Positions 47,630 through 62,025 of a stretch of 64,000 nucleotides of DNA are shown here, piece after piece. Positions within the stretch are counted from its first letter, which is position 1. Each line of letters starts with the position of its first letter. The translations under genes were made by a program, and so were the position numbers. The stretch covers positions 32,648,401 to 32,712,400 of the forward strand of contig NC_087067.1 in NCBI RefSeq assembly GCF_963678635.1, in the 5' to 3' direction. This DNA is from Symsagittifera roscoffensis. Taxonomy: Eukaryota; Xenacoelomorpha; Acoela; Convolutidae. The notes beneath the pieces were generated by a model that saw only the letters and a list, made by a program, of their open reading frames with translations, was not told the DNA's origin and ran no database searches.

Positions 47630-48881
47630 TGAAAATTCTGAACCTGCAAATTATCTTAATAGAGTGAAGATGTCAGTATGAAGGGTCTAATTGAGCCTGG
47701 TGAATTGCTCGAACGGCCATAACTTGCCCAAAAAACTTAAGACTTCCAAATTTTTCTATTTCTATCGTAAGACCATCGTCAAATCTTGGGGGACTGAGAA
47801 AATGAACCAATTTGGTCGAACCAGTTCAAAGTTATGAGTTCTTGAATGCTCGGTGATGCCAAAAAGTTAAGCCTAATCGAGCGTGGTGCAAAAAACGAAA
47901 ATTTCAAAATTTTTGTTCTTTTCTGTCTAAATTTTATTTTTCAATATCGTATCACAATTTTGGACTCAGAAAAATTCCAACGAGCCCAAAACGACTTCTG
48001 TAGCTTCAGTGTTCGTGGAGTAATCATCAGTTGAAATTTTGGGGGGAGCTGAAATTCGGCCATTTTGGAAGAAAATCGACCTAAAACCTAACTTTTAAGT
48101 TAGTGCAATTTTTTTCTGGCATTTTTCATAAAATGGGGTGCTCTCTGCTGTCGCAGAGTGCATTCAAAGAAACTTATCAAATAGATTTGAAAACTTACCT
48201 ATTTAATAAGTTTATCACAACAATTAGGCTAAAAGCATCTATCAGTATCCTGGCTGGTATTCGACCATATGCCACTAACGTTGAGTGAGCAGCTATCATG
48301 CCATCGATGGTCATCTAAGACACCCTGTACACGCTCCGTAGGTTTTGACCAGCCGATTTGGCCATAAAACTCATTGGGCCAAAAAAATTCTGAAAATTGT
48401 CAATTTTTCAAATTTTGTTTGAATTGCATAAATTATAACGTGAGCGTGCAAAATTTTACATGGTATAAGAGCATATTTCTACTCTCGCGCGAGGGCGAGT
48501 GTTTTAAAAGTAATGTACATAGTTATATGCTAGTCAGGATATAAATGGAAGCGGAATTACTCAAATGCCTAAGGCAGAACCGCAGATTCTGTCTTTGTCT
48601 ACATCGTTAAGCCCATGTCGTATGTAACGGCACAAACGCAGATGGTTATAACGTAGTCTACTGTACTCTTACGATAGATTTATTAGCCAGCAGGGGAGTT
48701 TTGTTAGGGCGAAGTGTCATTATGGCTACCTCTTTTCAACTTTCCCCCTTGACCTTTCATAAGTTGGTCCGGGAGCAACCCAGCTCTCAACCCAGTCGGA
48801 TAAATATAAATTTTTATGATGCGAGCTGTTTTTTCATTGTTGTGTTCAAGGCATGTACCAAAATTAGGAAAAGGTTTAGCT

Positions 48882-49068
48882 ATCGCTTCTCGGCCTTTTG
48901 GCTAAGATCTTGTGTAGTATCTGTTCTTGTCAGCTTAATATCTGGCATGCTGGGCATAGCCTGGCACCAATATTAAACTGATTTTTACTTCCCGAGTTAA
49001 CACCGAAGCTTGCTTCAGTTGACTCACGGATTGTCCCGGTCTTACACTACCATCGGGAGCAGTCCACC
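48882..49068 (+). ncRNA. U2: U2 snRNA, R30
   Basis: Single change A29T, also seen in R1. Confidence 0.96.
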
Positions 49069-50321
49069 TGAAAATTCTGAACCTGCAAATTATCTTAATA
49101 GAGTGAAGATGTCAGTATGAAGAGTCTAATTAAGCCTGGTGAATTGCGCGAACGGCCATAACTTGCCCAAAAAACTTAAGACTTCCAAATTTTTCTATTT
49201 CCATCGTAAGACCATCGTCAAATCTTGGGGGACTGAGAAAATGAACCAATTTGGTCGAACCAGTTCAAAGTTATGAGTTCTTGAAAGCTCGGTGATGCCA
49301 AAAAGTTAAGCCTAATCGAGCGTGGTGCAAAAAACGAAAATTTCAAAATTTTTGTTCTTTTCTGTCTAAATTTTATTTTTTCAATATCGTATCACAATTT
49401 TGGACTCAGAAAAATTCCAACGAGCCCAAAACGACTTCTGTAGCTTCAGTGTTCGTGGAGTAATCATCAGTTGAAATTTTGGGGGGAGCTGAAATTCGGC
49501 CATTTTGGAAGAAAATCGACCTAAAACCTAACTTTTAAGTTAGTGCAATTTTTTTCTTGCATTTTTCATAAAATGGGGTGCTCTCTGCTGTCGCAGAGTG
49601 CATTCAAAGAAACTTATCAAATAGATTTGAAAACTTACCTATTTAATAAGTTTATCACAACAATTAGGCTAAAAGCATCTATCAGTATCCTGGCTGGTAT
49701 TCGACCATATGCCACTAACGTTGAGTGAGCAGCTATCATGCCATCGATGGTCATCTAAGACACCCTGTACACGCTCCGTAGGTTTTGACCAGCCGATTTG
49801 GCCATAAAACTCATTGGGCCAAAAAAATTCTGAAAATTGTCAATTTTTCAAATTTTGTTTGAATTGCATAAATTATAACGTGAGCGTGCAAAATTTTACA
49901 TGGTATAAGAGCATATTTCTACTCTCGCGCGAGGGCGAGTGTTTTAAAAGTAATGTACATAGTTATATGCTAGTCAGGATATAAATGGAAGCGGAATTAC
50001 TCAAATGCCTAAGGCAGAACCGCAGATTCTGTCTTTGTCTACATCGTTAAGCCCATGTCGTATGTAACGGCACAATCGCAGATGGTTATAACGTAGTCTA
50101 CTGTACTCTTACGATATATTTATTAGCCAGCAGGGGAGTTTTGTTAGGGCGAAGTGTCATTATGGCTACCTCTTTTCAACTTTCCCCCTTGACCTTTCAT
50201 AAGTTGGTCCGGGAGCAACCCAGCTCTCAACCCAGTCGGATAAATATAAATTTTTATGATGCGAGCTGTTTTTTCATTGTTGTGTTCAAGGCATGTACCA
50301 AAATTAGGAAAAGGTTTAGCT

Positions 50322-50508
50322 ATCGCTTCTCGGCCTTTTGGCTAAGATCATGTGTAGTATCTGTTCTTGTCAGCTTAATATCTGGCATGCTGGGCATAGC
50401 CTGGCACCAATATTAAACTGATTTTTACTTCCCGAGTTAACACCGAAGCTTGCTTCAATTGACTCACGGATTGTCCCGGTCTTACACTACCATCGGGAGC
50501 AGTCCACC
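50322..50508 (+). ncRNA. U2: U2 snRNA, R31
   Basis: Single change G137A, replacing the top C-G pair of the lower stem III helix by a C-A mismatch. First of four with it. Confidence 0.96.
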
Positions 50509-51761
50509 TGAAAATTCTGAACCTGAAAATTATCTTAATAGAGTGAAGATGTCAGTATGAAGAGTCTAATTAAGCCTGGTGAATTGCGCGAACGGCCATA
50601 ACTTGCCCAAAAAACTTAAGACTTCCAAATTTTTCTATTTCCATCGTAAGACCATCGTCAAATCTTGGGGGACTGAGAAAATGAACCAATTTGGTCGAAC
50701 CAGTTCAAAGTTATGAGTTCTTGAAAGCTCGGTGATGCCAAAAAGTTAAGCCTAATCGAGCGTGGTGCAAAAAACGAAAATTTCAAAATTTTTGTTCTTT
50801 TCTGTCTAAATTTTATTTTTTCAATATCGTATCACAATTTTGGACTCAGAACAATTCCAACGAGCCCAAAACGACTTCTTTAGCTTCAGTGTTCGTGGAG
50901 TAATCATCAGTTGAAATTTTGGGGGGAGCTGAAATTCGGCCATTTTGGAAGAAAATCGACCTAAAACCTAACTTTTAAGTTAGTGAAATTTTTTTCTTGC
51001 ATTTTTCATAAAATGGGGTGCTCTCTGCTGTCGCAGAGTGCATTCAAAGAAACTTATCAAATAGATTTGAAAACTTAACTATTTAATAAGTTTATCACAA
51101 CAATTAGGCTAAAAGCATCTATCAGTATCCTGGCTGGTATTCGACCATATGCCACTAACGTTGAGTGAGCAGCTATCATGCCATCGATGGTCATCTAAGA
51201 CACCCTGTACACGCTCCGTAGGTTTTGACCAGCCGATTTGGCCATAAAACTCATTGGGCCAAAAAAATTCTGAAAATTGTCAATTTTTCAAATTTTGTTT
51301 GAATTGCATAAATTATAACGTGAGCGTGCAAAATTTTACATGGTATAAGAGCATATTTCTACTCTCGCGCGAGGGCGAGTGTTTTAAAAGTAATGTACAT
51401 AGTTATATGCTAGTCAGGATATAAATGGAAGCGGAATTACTCAAATGCCTAAGGCAGAACCGCAGATTCTGTCTTTGTCTACATCGTTAAGCCCATGTCG
51501 TATGTAACGGCACAAACGCAGATGGTTATAACGTAGTCTACTGTACTCTTACGATAGATTTATTAGCCAGCAGGGGAGTTTTGTTAGGGCGAAGTGTCAT
51601 TATGGCTACCTCTTTTCAACTTTCCCCCTTGACCTTTCATAAGTTGGTCCGGGAGCAACCCAGCTCTCAACCCAGTCGGATAAATATAAATTTTTATGAT
51701 GCGAGCTGTTTTTTCATTGTTGTGTTCAAGGCATGTACCAAAATTAGGAAAAGGTTTAGCT

Positions 51762-51948
51762 ATCGCTTCTCGGCCTTTTGGCTAAGATCATGTGTAGTAT
51801 CTGTTCTTGTCAGCTTAATATCTGGCATGCTGGGCATAGCCTGGCACCAATATTAAACTGATTTTTACTTCCCGAGTTAACACCGAAGCTTGCTTCAATT
51901 GACTCACGGATTGTCCCGGTCTTACACTACCATCGGGAGCAGTCCACC
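51762..51948 (+). ncRNA. U2: U2 snRNA, R32
   Basis: G137A only. The downstream flank has CCTGAAAATTATC instead of CCTGCAAATTATC, shared with R31, R33 and R34. Confidence 0.96.
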
Positions 51949-53201
51949 TGAAAATTCTGAACCTGAAAATTATCTTAATAGAGTGAAGATGTCAGTATGA
52001 AGAGTCTAATTAAGCCTGGTGAATTGCGCGAACGGCCATAACTTGCCCAAAAAACTTAAGACTTCCAAATTTTTCTATTTCCATCGTAAGAACATCGTCA
52101 AATCTTGGGGGACTGAGAAAATGAACCAATTTGGTCGAACCAGTTCAAAGTTATGAGTTCTTGAAAGCTCGGTGATGCCAAAAAGTTAAGCCTAATCGAG
52201 CGTGGTGCAAAAAACGAAAATTTCAAAATTTTTGTTCTTTTCTGTCTAAATTTTATTTTTTCAATATCGTATCACAATTTTGGACTCAGAACAATTCCAA
52301 CGAGCCCAAAACGACTTCTTTAGCTTCAGTGTTCGTGGAGTAATCATCAGTTGAAATTTTGGGGGGAGCTGAAATTCGGCCATTTTGGAAGAAAATCGAC
52401 CTAAAACCTAACTTTTAAGTTAGTGAAATTTTTTTCTTGCATTTTTCATAAAATGGGGTGCTCTCTGCTGTCGCAGAGTGCATTCAAAGAAACTTATCAA
52501 ATAGATTTGAAAACTTACCTATTTAATAAGTTTATCACAACAATTAGGCTAAAAGCATCTATCAGTATCCTGGCTGGTATTCGACCATATGCCACTAACG
52601 TTGAGTGAGCAGCTATCATGCCATCGATGGTCATCTAAGACACCCTGTACACGCTCCGTAGGTTTTGACCAGCCGATTTGGCCATAAAACTCATTGGGCC
52701 AAAAAAATTCTGAAAATTGTCAATTTTTCAAATTTTGTTTGAATTGCATAAATTATAACGTGAGCGTGCAAAATTTTACATGGTATAAGAGCATATTTCT
52801 ACTCTCGCGCGAGGGCGAGTGTTTTAAAAGTAATGTACATAGTTATATGCTAGTCAGGATATAAATGGAAGCGGAATTACTCAAATGCCTAAGGCAGAAC
52901 CGCAGATTCTGTCTTTGTCTACATCGTTAAGCCCATGTCGTATGTAACGGCACAAACGCAGATGGTTATAACGTAGTCTACTGTACTCTTACGATAGATT
53001 TATTAGCCAGCAGGGGAGTTTTGTTAGGGCGAAGTGTCATTATGGCTACCTCTTTTCAACTTTCCCCCTTGACCTTTCATAAGTTGGTCCGGGAGCAACC
53101 CAGCTCTCAACCCAGTCGGATAAATATAAATTTTTATGATGCGAGCTGTTTTTTCATTGTTGTGTTCAAGGCATGTACCAAAATTAGGAAAAGGTTTAGC
53201 T

Positions 53202-53388
53202 ATCGCTTCTCGGCCTTTTGGCTAAGATCATGTGTAGTATCTGTTCTTGTCAGCTTAATATCTGGCATGCTGGGCATAGCCTGGCACCAATATTAAACTG
53301 ATTTTTACTTCCCGAGTTAACACCGAAGCTTGCTTCAATTGACTCACGGATTGTCCCGGTCTTACACTACCATCGGGAGCAGTCCACC
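53202..53388 (+). ncRNA. U2: U2 snRNA, R33
   Basis: G137A only, identical in the gene to R32 and R34. Confidence 0.96.
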
Positions 53389-54641
53389 TGAAAATTCTGA
53401 ACCTGAAAATTATCTTAATAGAGTGAAGATGTCAGTATGAAGAGTCTAATTAAGCCTGGTGAATTGCGCGAACGGCCATAACTTGCCCAAAAAACTTAAG
53501 ACTTCCAAATTTTTCTATTTCCATCGTAAGACCATCGTCAAATCTTGGGGGACTGAGAAAATGAACCAATTTGGTCGAACCAGTTCAAAGTTATGAGTTC
53601 TTGAAAGCTCGGTGATGCCAAAAAGTTAAGCCTAATCGAGCGTGGTGCAAAAAACGAAAATTTCAAAATTTTTGTTCTTTTCTGTCTAAATTTTATTTTT
53701 TCAATATCGTATCACAATTTTGGACTCAGAACAATTCCAACGAGCCCAAAACGACTTCTTTAGCTTCAGTGTTCGTGGAGTAATCATCAGTTGAAATTTT
53801 GGGGGGAGCTGAAATTCGGCCATTTTGGAAGAAAATCGACCTAAAACCTAACTTTTAAGTTAGTGAAATTTTTTTCTTGCATTTTTCATAAAATGGGGTG
53901 CTCTCTGCTGTCGCAGAGTGCATTCAAAGAAACTTATCAAATAGATTTGAAAACTTACCTATTTAATAAGTTTATCACAACAATTAGGCTAAAAGCATCT
54001 AACAGTATCCTGGCTGGTATTCGACCATATGCCACTAACGTTGAGTGAGCAGCTATCATGCCATCGATGGTCATCTAAGACACCCTGTACACGCTCCGTA
54101 GGTTTTGACCAGCCGATTTGGCCATAAAACTCATTGGGCCAAAAAAATTCTGAAAATTGTCAATTTTTCAAGTTTTGTTTGAATTGCATAAATTATAACG
54201 TGAGCGTGCAAAATTTTACATGGTATAAGAGCATATTTCTACTCTCGCGCGAGGGCGAGTGTTTTAAAAGTAATGTACATAGTTATATGCTAGTCAGGAT
54301 ATAAATGGAAGCGGAATTACTCAAATGCCTAAGGCAGAACCGCAGATTCTGTCTTTGTCTACATCGTTAAGCCCATGTCGTATGTAACGGCACAAACGCA
54401 GATGGTTATAACGTAGTCTACTGTACTCTTACGATAGATTTATTAGCCAGCAGGGGAGTTTTGTTAGGGCGAAGTGTCATTATGGCTACCTCTTTTCAAC
54501 TTTCCCCCTTGACCTTTCATAAGTTGGTCCGGGAGCAACCCAGCTCTCAACCCAGTCGGATAAATATAAATTTTTATGATGCGAGCTGTTTTTTCATTGT
54601 TGTGTTCAAGGCATGTACCAAAATTAGGAAAAGGTTTAGCT

Positions 54642-54828
54642 ATCGCTTCTCGGCCTTTTGGCTAAGATCATGTGTAGTATCTGTTCTTGTCAGCTTAATA
54701 TCTGGCATGCTGGGCATAGCCTGGCACCAATATTAAACTGATTTTTACTTCCCGAGTTAACACCGAAGCTTGCTTCAATTGACTCACGGATTGTCCCGGT
54801 CTTACACTACCATCGGGAGCAGTCCACC
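54642..54828 (+). ncRNA. U2: U2 snRNA, R34
   Basis: G137A only; the last copy of this subtype. Confidence 0.96.
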
Positions 54829-56081
54829 TGAAAATTCTGAACCTGAAAATTATCTTAATAGAGTGAAGATGTCAGTATGAAGAGTCTAATTAAGCCTGGT
54901 GAATTGCGCGAACGGCCATAACTTGCCCAAAAAACTTAAGACTTCCAAATTTTTCTATTTCCATCGTAAGACCATCGTCAAATCTTGGGGGACTGAGAAA
55001 ATGAACCAATTTGGTCGAACCAGTTCAAAGTTATGAGTTCTTGAAAGCTCGGTGATGCCAAAAAGTTAAGCCTAATCGAGCGTGGTGCAAAAAACGAAAA
55101 TTTCAAAATTTTTGTTCTTTTCTGTCTAAATTTTATTTTTTCAATATCGTATCACAATTTTGGACTCAGAACAATTCCAACGAGCCCAAAACGACTTCTT
55201 TAGCTTCAGTGTTCGTGGAGTAATCATCAGTTGAAATTTTGGGGGGAGCTGAAATTCGGCCATTTTGGAAGAAAATCGACCTAAAACCTAACTTTTAAGT
55301 TAGTGAAATTTTTTTCTTGCATTTTTCATAAAATGGGGTGCTCTCTGCTGTCGCAGAGTGCATTCAAAGAAACTTATCAAATAGATTTGAAAACTTACTT
55401 ATTTAATAAGTTTATCACAACAATTAGGCTAAAAGCATCTATCAGTATCCTGGCTGGTATTCGACCATATGCCACTAACGTTGAGTGAGCAGCTATCATG
55501 CCATCGATGGTCATCTAAGACACCCTGTACACGCTCCGTAGGTTTTGGCCAGCCGATTTGGCCATAAAAGTCATTGGGCCAAAAAAATTCTGAAAATTGT
55601 CAATTTTTCAAATTTTGTTTGAATTGCATAAATTATAACGTGAGCGTGCAAAATTTTACATGGTATAAGAGCATATTTCTACTCTCGCGCGAGGGCGAGT
55701 GTTTTAAAAGTAATGTACTTAGTTATATGCTAGTCAGGATATAAATGGAAGCGGAATTACTCAAATGCCTAAGGCAGAACCGCAGATTCTGTCTTTGTCT
55801 ACATCGTTAAGCCCATGTCGTATGTAATGGCACAAATGCAGATGGTTATAACGTAGTCTACTGTACTCTTACGATAGATTTACTAGCCAGCAGGGGAGTT
55901 TTGTTAGGGCGAAGTGTCATTATGGCTACCTCTTTTCAACTTTCCCCCTTGACCTTTCATAAGTTGGTCCGGGAGCAACCCAGCTCTCAACCCAGTCGGA
56001 TAAATATAAATTTTTATGATGCGAGCTGTTTTTTCATTGTTGTGTTCAAGGCATGTACCAAAATTAGGAAAAGGTTTAGCT

Positions 56082-56268
56082 ATCGCTTCTCGGCCTTTTG
56101 GCTAAGATCATGTGTAGTATCTGTTCTTGTCAGCTTAATATCTGGCATGCTGGGCATAGCCTGGCACCAATATTAAACTGATTTTTACTTCCCGAGTTAA
56201 CACCGAAGCTTGCTTCAGTTGACTCACGGATTGTCCCGGTCTTACAATACCATCGGGAGCAGTCCACC
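56082..56268 (+). ncRNA. U2: U2 snRNA, R35
   Basis: Single change C166A in the stem IV loop. Confidence 0.96.
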
Positions 56269-57520
56269 TGAAAATTCTGAACCTGCAAATTATCTTAATA
56301 GAGTGAAGATGTCAGTATGAAGGGTCTAATTGAGCCTGGTGAATTGCTCGAACGGCCATAACTTGCCCAAAAAACTTAAGACTTCCAAATTTTTCTATTT
56401 CTATCGTAAGACCATCGTCAAATCTTGGGGGACTGAGAAAATGAACCAATTTGGTCGAACCAGTTCAAAGTTATGAGTTCTTGAAAGCTCGGTGATGCCA
56501 AAAAGTTAAGCCTAATCGAGCGTGGTGCAAAAAACGAAAATTTCAAAATTTTTGTTCTTTTCTGTCTAAATTTTATTTTTTCAATATCGTATCACAATTT
56601 TGGACTCAGAACAATTCCAACGAGCCCAAAACGACTTCTTTAGCTTCAGTGTTCGTGGAGTAATCATCAGTTGAAATTTTGGGGGGAGCTGAAATTCGGC
56701 CATTTTGGAAGAAAATCGACCTAAAACCTAACTTTTAAGTTAGTGCAATTTTTTTCTTGCATTTTTCATAAAATGGGGTGCTCTCTGCTGTCGCAGAGTG
56801 CATTCAAAGAAACTTATCAAATAGATTTGAAAACTTACCTATTTAATAAGTTTATCACAACAATTAGGCTAAAAGCATCTATCAGTATCCTGGCTGGTAT
56901 TCGACCATATGCCACTAACGTTGAGTGAGCAGCTATCATGCCATCGATGGTCATCTAAGACACCCTGTACACGCTCCGTAGGTTTTGACCAGCCGATTTG
57001 GCCATAAAACTCATTGGGCCAAAAAAATTCTGAAAATTGTCAATTTTTCAAATTTTGTTTGAATTGCATAAATTATAACGTGAGCGTGCAAAATTTTACA
57101 TGGTATAAGAGCATATTTCTACTCTCGCGCGAGGGCGAGTGTTTTAAAAGTAATGTACATAGTTATATGCTAGTCAGGATATAAATGGAAGCGGAATTAC
57201 TCAAATGCCTAAGGCAGAACCGCAGATTCTGTCTTTGTCTACATCGTTAAGCCCATGTCGTATGTAACGGCACAAACGCAGATGGTTATAACGTAGTCTA
57301 CTGTACTCTTACGATAGATTTACTAGCCAGCAGGGGAGTTTTGTTAGGGCGAAGTGTCATTATGGCTACCTCTTTTCAACTTTCCCCCTTGACCTTTCAT
57401 AGTTGGTCCGGGAGCAACCCAGCTCTCAACCCAGTCGGACGAATATAAATTTTTATGATGCGAGCTGTTTTTTCATTGTTGTGTTCAAGGCATGTACCAA
57501 AATTAGGAAAAGGTTTAGCT

Positions 57521-57707
57521 ATCGCTTCTCGGCCTTTTGGCTAAGATCATGTGTAGTATCTGTTCTTGTCAGCTTAATATCTGGCATGCTGGGCATAGCC
57601 TGGCACCAATATTAAACTGATTTTTACTTCCCGAGTTAACACCGAAGCTTGCTTCAGTTGACTCACGGATTGTCCCGGTCTTACACTTCCATCGGGAGCA
57701 GTCCACC
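57521..57707 (+). ncRNA. U2: U2 snRNA, R36
   Basis: Single change A168T in the stem IV loop, shared with R38 and R39. Confidence 0.96.
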
Positions 57708-58960
57708 TGAAAATTCTGAACCTGCAAATTATCTTAATAGAGTGAAGATGTCAGTATGAAGGGTCTAATTGAGCCTGGTGAATTGCTCGAACGGCCATAA
57801 CTTGCCCAAAAAACTTAAGACTTCCAAATTTTTCTATTTCTATCGTAAGACCATCGTCAAATCTTGGGGGACTGAGAAAATGAACCAATTTGGTCGAACC
57901 AGTTCAAAGTTATGAGTTCTTGAAAGCTCGGTGATGCCAAAAAGTTAAGCCTAATCGAGCGTGGTGCAAAAAACGAAAATTTCAAAATTTTTGTTCTTTT
58001 CTGTCTAAATTTTATTTTTTCAATATCGTATCACAATTTTGGACTCAGAACAATTCCAACGAGCCCAAAACGACTTCTTTAGCTTCAGTGTTCGTGGAGT
58101 AATCATCAGTTGAAATTTTGGGGGGAGCTGAAATTCGGCCATTTTGGAAGAAAATCGACCTAAAACTTAACTTTTAAGTTAGTGCAATTTTTTTCTTGCA
58201 TTTTTCATAAAATGGGGTGCTCTCTGCTGTCGCAGAGTGCATTCAAAGAAACTTATCAAATAGATTTGAAAACTTACCTATTTAATAAGTTTATCACAAC
58301 AATTAGGCTAAAAGCATCTATCAGTATCCTGGCTGGTATTCGACCATATGCCACTAACGTTGAGTGAGCAGCTATCATGCCATCGATGGTCATCTAAGAC
58401 ACCCTGTACACGCTCCGTAGGTTTTGACCAGCCGATTTGGCCATAAAACTCATTGGGCCAAAAAAATTCTGAAAATTGTCAATTTTTCAAATTTTGTTTG
58501 AATTGCATAAATTATAACGTGAGCGTGCAAAATTTTACATGGTATAAGAGCATATTTCTACTCTCGCGCGAGGGCGAGTGTTTTAAAAGTAATGTACTTA
58601 GTTATATGCTAGTCAGGATATAAATGGAAGCGGAATTACTCAAATGCCTAAGGCAGAACCGCAGATTCTGTCTTTGTCTACATCGTTAAGCCCATGTCGT
58701 ATGTAACGGCACAAACGCAGATGGTTATAACGTAGTCTACTGTACTCTTACGATAGATTTACTAGCCAGCAGGGGAGTTTTGTTAGGGCGAAGTGTCATT
58801 ATGGCTACCTCTTTTCAACTTTCCCCCTTGACCTTTCATAAGTTGGTCCGGGAGCAACCCAGCTCTCAACCCAGTCGGATAAATATAAATTTTTATGATG
58901 CGAGCTGTTTTTTCATTGTTGTGTTCAAGGCATGTACCAAAATTAGGAAAAGGTTTAGCT

Positions 58961-59147
58961 ATCGCTTCTCGGCCTTTTGGCTAAGATCATGTGTAGTATC
59001 TGTTCTTGTCAGCTTAATATCTGGCATGCTGGGCATAGCCTGGCACCAATATTAAACTGATTTTTACTTCCCGAGTTAACACCGAAGCTTGCTTCAGTTG
59101 ACTCACGGATTGTCCCGGTCTTACACTACCATCGGGAGCAGTCCACC
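58961..59147 (+). ncRNA. U2: U2 snRNA, R37 (consensus)
   Basis: Consensus throughout, lying between two A168T units. Confidence 0.98.
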
Positions 59148-60399
59148 TGAAAATTCTGAACCTGCAAATTATCTTAATAGAGTGAAGATGTCAGTATGAA
59201 GGGTCTAATTGAGCCTGGTGAATTGCTCGAACGGCCATAACTTGCCCAAAAAACTTAAGACTTCCAAATTTTTCTATTTCTATCGTAAGACCATCGTCAA
59301 ATCTTGGGGGACTGAGAAAATGAACCAATTTGGTCGAACCAGTTCAAAGTTATGAGTTCTTGAAAGCTCGGTGATTCCAAAAAGTTAAGCCTAATCGAGC
59401 GTGGTGCAAAAAACGAAAATTTCAAAATTTTTGTTCTTTTCTGTCTAAATTTTATTTTTTCAATATCGTATCACAATTTTGGACTCAGAACAATTCCAAC
59501 GAGCCCAAAACGACTTCTTTAGCTTCAGTGTTCGTGGAGTAATCATCAGTTGAAATTTTGGGGGGAGCTGAAATTCGGCCATTTTGGAAGAAAATCGACC
59601 TAAAACCTAACTTTTAAGTTAGTGCAATTTTTTTCTTGCATTTTTCATAAAATGGGGTGCTCTCTGCTGTCGCAGAGTGCATTCAAAGAAACTTATCAAA
59701 TAGATTTGAAAACTTACCTATTTAATAAGTTTATCACAACAATTAGGCTAAAAGCATCTATCAGTATCCTGGCTGGTATTCGACCATATGCCACTAACGT
59801 TGAGTGAGCAGCTATCATGCCATCGATGGTCATCTAAGACACCCTGTACACGCTCCGTAGGTTTTGACCAGCCGATTTGGCCATAAAACTCATTGGGCCA
59901 AAAAAATTCTGAAAATTGTCAATTTTTCAAATTTTGTTTGAATTGCATAAATTATAACGTGAGCGTGCAAAATTTTACATGGTATAAGAGCATATTTCTA
60001 CTCTCGCGCGAGGGCGAGTGTTTTAAAAGTAATGTACATAGTTATATGCTAGTCAGGATATAAATGGAAGCGGAATTACTCAAATGCCTAAGGCAGAACC
60101 GCAGATTCTGTCTTTGTCTACATCGTTAAGCCCATGTCGTATGTAACGGCACAAACGCAGATGGTTATAACGTAGTCTACTGTACTCTTACGATAGATTT
60201 ACTAGCCAGCAGGGGAGTTTTGTTAGGGCGAAGTGTCATTATGGCTACCTCTTTTCAACTTTCCCCCTTGACCTTTCATAGTTGGTCCGGGAGCAACCCA
60301 GCTCTCAACCCAGTCGGACGAATATAAATTTTTATGATGCGAGCTGTTTTTTCATTGTTGTGTTCAAGGCATGTACCAAAATTAGGAAAAGGTTTAGCT

Positions 60400-60586
60400 A
60401 TCGCTTCTCGGCCTTTTGGCTAAGATCATGTGTAGTATCTGTTCTTGTCAGCTTAATATCTGGCATGCTGGGCATAGCCTGGCACCAATATTAAACTGAT
60501 TTTTACTTCCCGAGTTAACACCGAAGCTTGCTTCAGTTGACTCACGGATTGTCCCGGTCTTACACTTCCATCGGGAGCAGTCCACC
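60400..60586 (+). ncRNA. U2: U2 snRNA, R38
   Basis: A168T only; gene and near flanks match R36. Confidence 0.96.
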
Positions 60587-61838
60587 TGAAAATTCTGAAC
60601 CTGCAAATTATCTTAATAGAGTGAAGATGTCAGTATGAAGGGTCTAATTGAGCCTGGTGAATTGCTCGAACGGCCATAACTTGCCCAAAAAACTTAAGAC
60701 TTCCAAATTTTTCTATTTCTATCGTAAGACCATCGTCAAATCTTGGGGGACTGAGAAAATGAACCAATTTGGTCGAACCAGTTCAAAGTTATGAGTTCTT
60801 GAAAGCTCGGTGATGCCAAAAAGTTAAGCCTAATCGAGCGTGGTGCAAAAAACGAAAATTTCAAAATTTTTGTTCTTTTCTGTCTAAATTTTATTTTTTC
60901 AATATCGTATCACAATTTTGGACTCAGAACAATTCCAACGAGCCCAAAACGACTTCTTTAGCTTCAGTGTTCGTGGAGTAATCATCAGTTGAAATTTTGG
61001 GGGGAGCTGAAATTCGGCCATTTTGGAAGAAAATCGACCTAAAACCTAACTTTTATGTTAGTGCAATTTTTTTCTTGCATTTTTCATAAAATGGGGTGCT
61101 CTCTGCTGTCGCAGAGTGCATTCAAAGAAACTTATCAAATAGATTTGAAAACTTACATATTTAATAAGTTTATCACAACAATTAGGCTAAAAGCATCTAT
61201 CAGTATCCTGGCTGGTATTCGACCATATGCCACTAACGTTGAGTGAGCAGCTATCATGCCATCGATGGTCATCTAAGACACCCTGTACACGCTCCGTAGG
61301 TTTTGACCAGCCGATTTGGCCATAAAACTCATTGGGCCAAAAAAATTCTGAAAATTGTCAATTTTTCAAATTTTGTTTGAATTGCATAAATTATAACGTG
61401 AGCGTGCAAAATTTTACATGGTATAAGAGCATATTTCTACTCTCGCGCGAGGGCGAGTGTTTTAAAAGTAATGTACATAGTTATATGCTAGTCAGGATAT
61501 AAATGGAAGCGGAATTACTCAAATGCCTAAGGCAGAACCGCAGATTCTGTCTTTGTCTACATCGTTAAGCCCATGTCGTATGTAACGGCACAAACGCAGA
61601 TGGTTATAACGTAGTCTACTGTACTCTTACGATAGATTTACTAGCCAGCAGGGGAGTTTTGTTAGGGCGAAGTGTCATTATGGCTACCTCTTTTCAACTT
61701 TCCCCCTTGACCTTTCATAGTTGGTCCGGGAGCAACCCAGCTCTCAACCCAGTCGGACGAATATAAATTTTTATGATGCGAGCTGTTTTTTCATTGTTGT
61801 GTTCAAGGCATGTACCAAAATTAGGAAAAGGTTTAGCT

Positions 61839-62025
61839 ATCGCTTCTCGGCCTTTTGGCTAAGATCATGTGTAGTATCTGTTCTTGTCAGCTTAATATCT
61901 GGCATGCTGGGCATAGCCTGGCACCAATATTAAACTGATTTTTACTTCCCGAGTTAACACCGAAGCTTGCTTCAGTTGACTCACGGATTGTCCCGGTCTT
62001 ACACTTCCATCGGGAGCAGTCCACC
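61839..62025 (+). ncRNA. U2: U2 snRNA, R39
   Basis: A168T only; third member of the R36/R38 subtype. Confidence 0.96.

Larger units (their letters stand above)
44864..47743 (+). repeat. Units R28-R29
   Basis: Two 1440-bp units sharing GAAGGGTCTAATTGAGCC and TTGCTCGAACGG downstream of U2, markers that return in R35-R40 but not in R30-R34. Both have GCGAGCAG where most units have GCGAGCTG, upstream of U2. Confidence 0.93.
47744..54942 (+). repeat. Units R30-R34
   Basis: Five units of 1439-1440 bp sharing TTTATTAGCC upstream of U2 and TAATTAAGCC downstream. From R31 they also share CTATTTCCATCG, and R31-R34 share G137A in U2. The block sits between units with a different downstream marker set, as if amplified and spread inside another subfamily. 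Confidence 0.93.
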
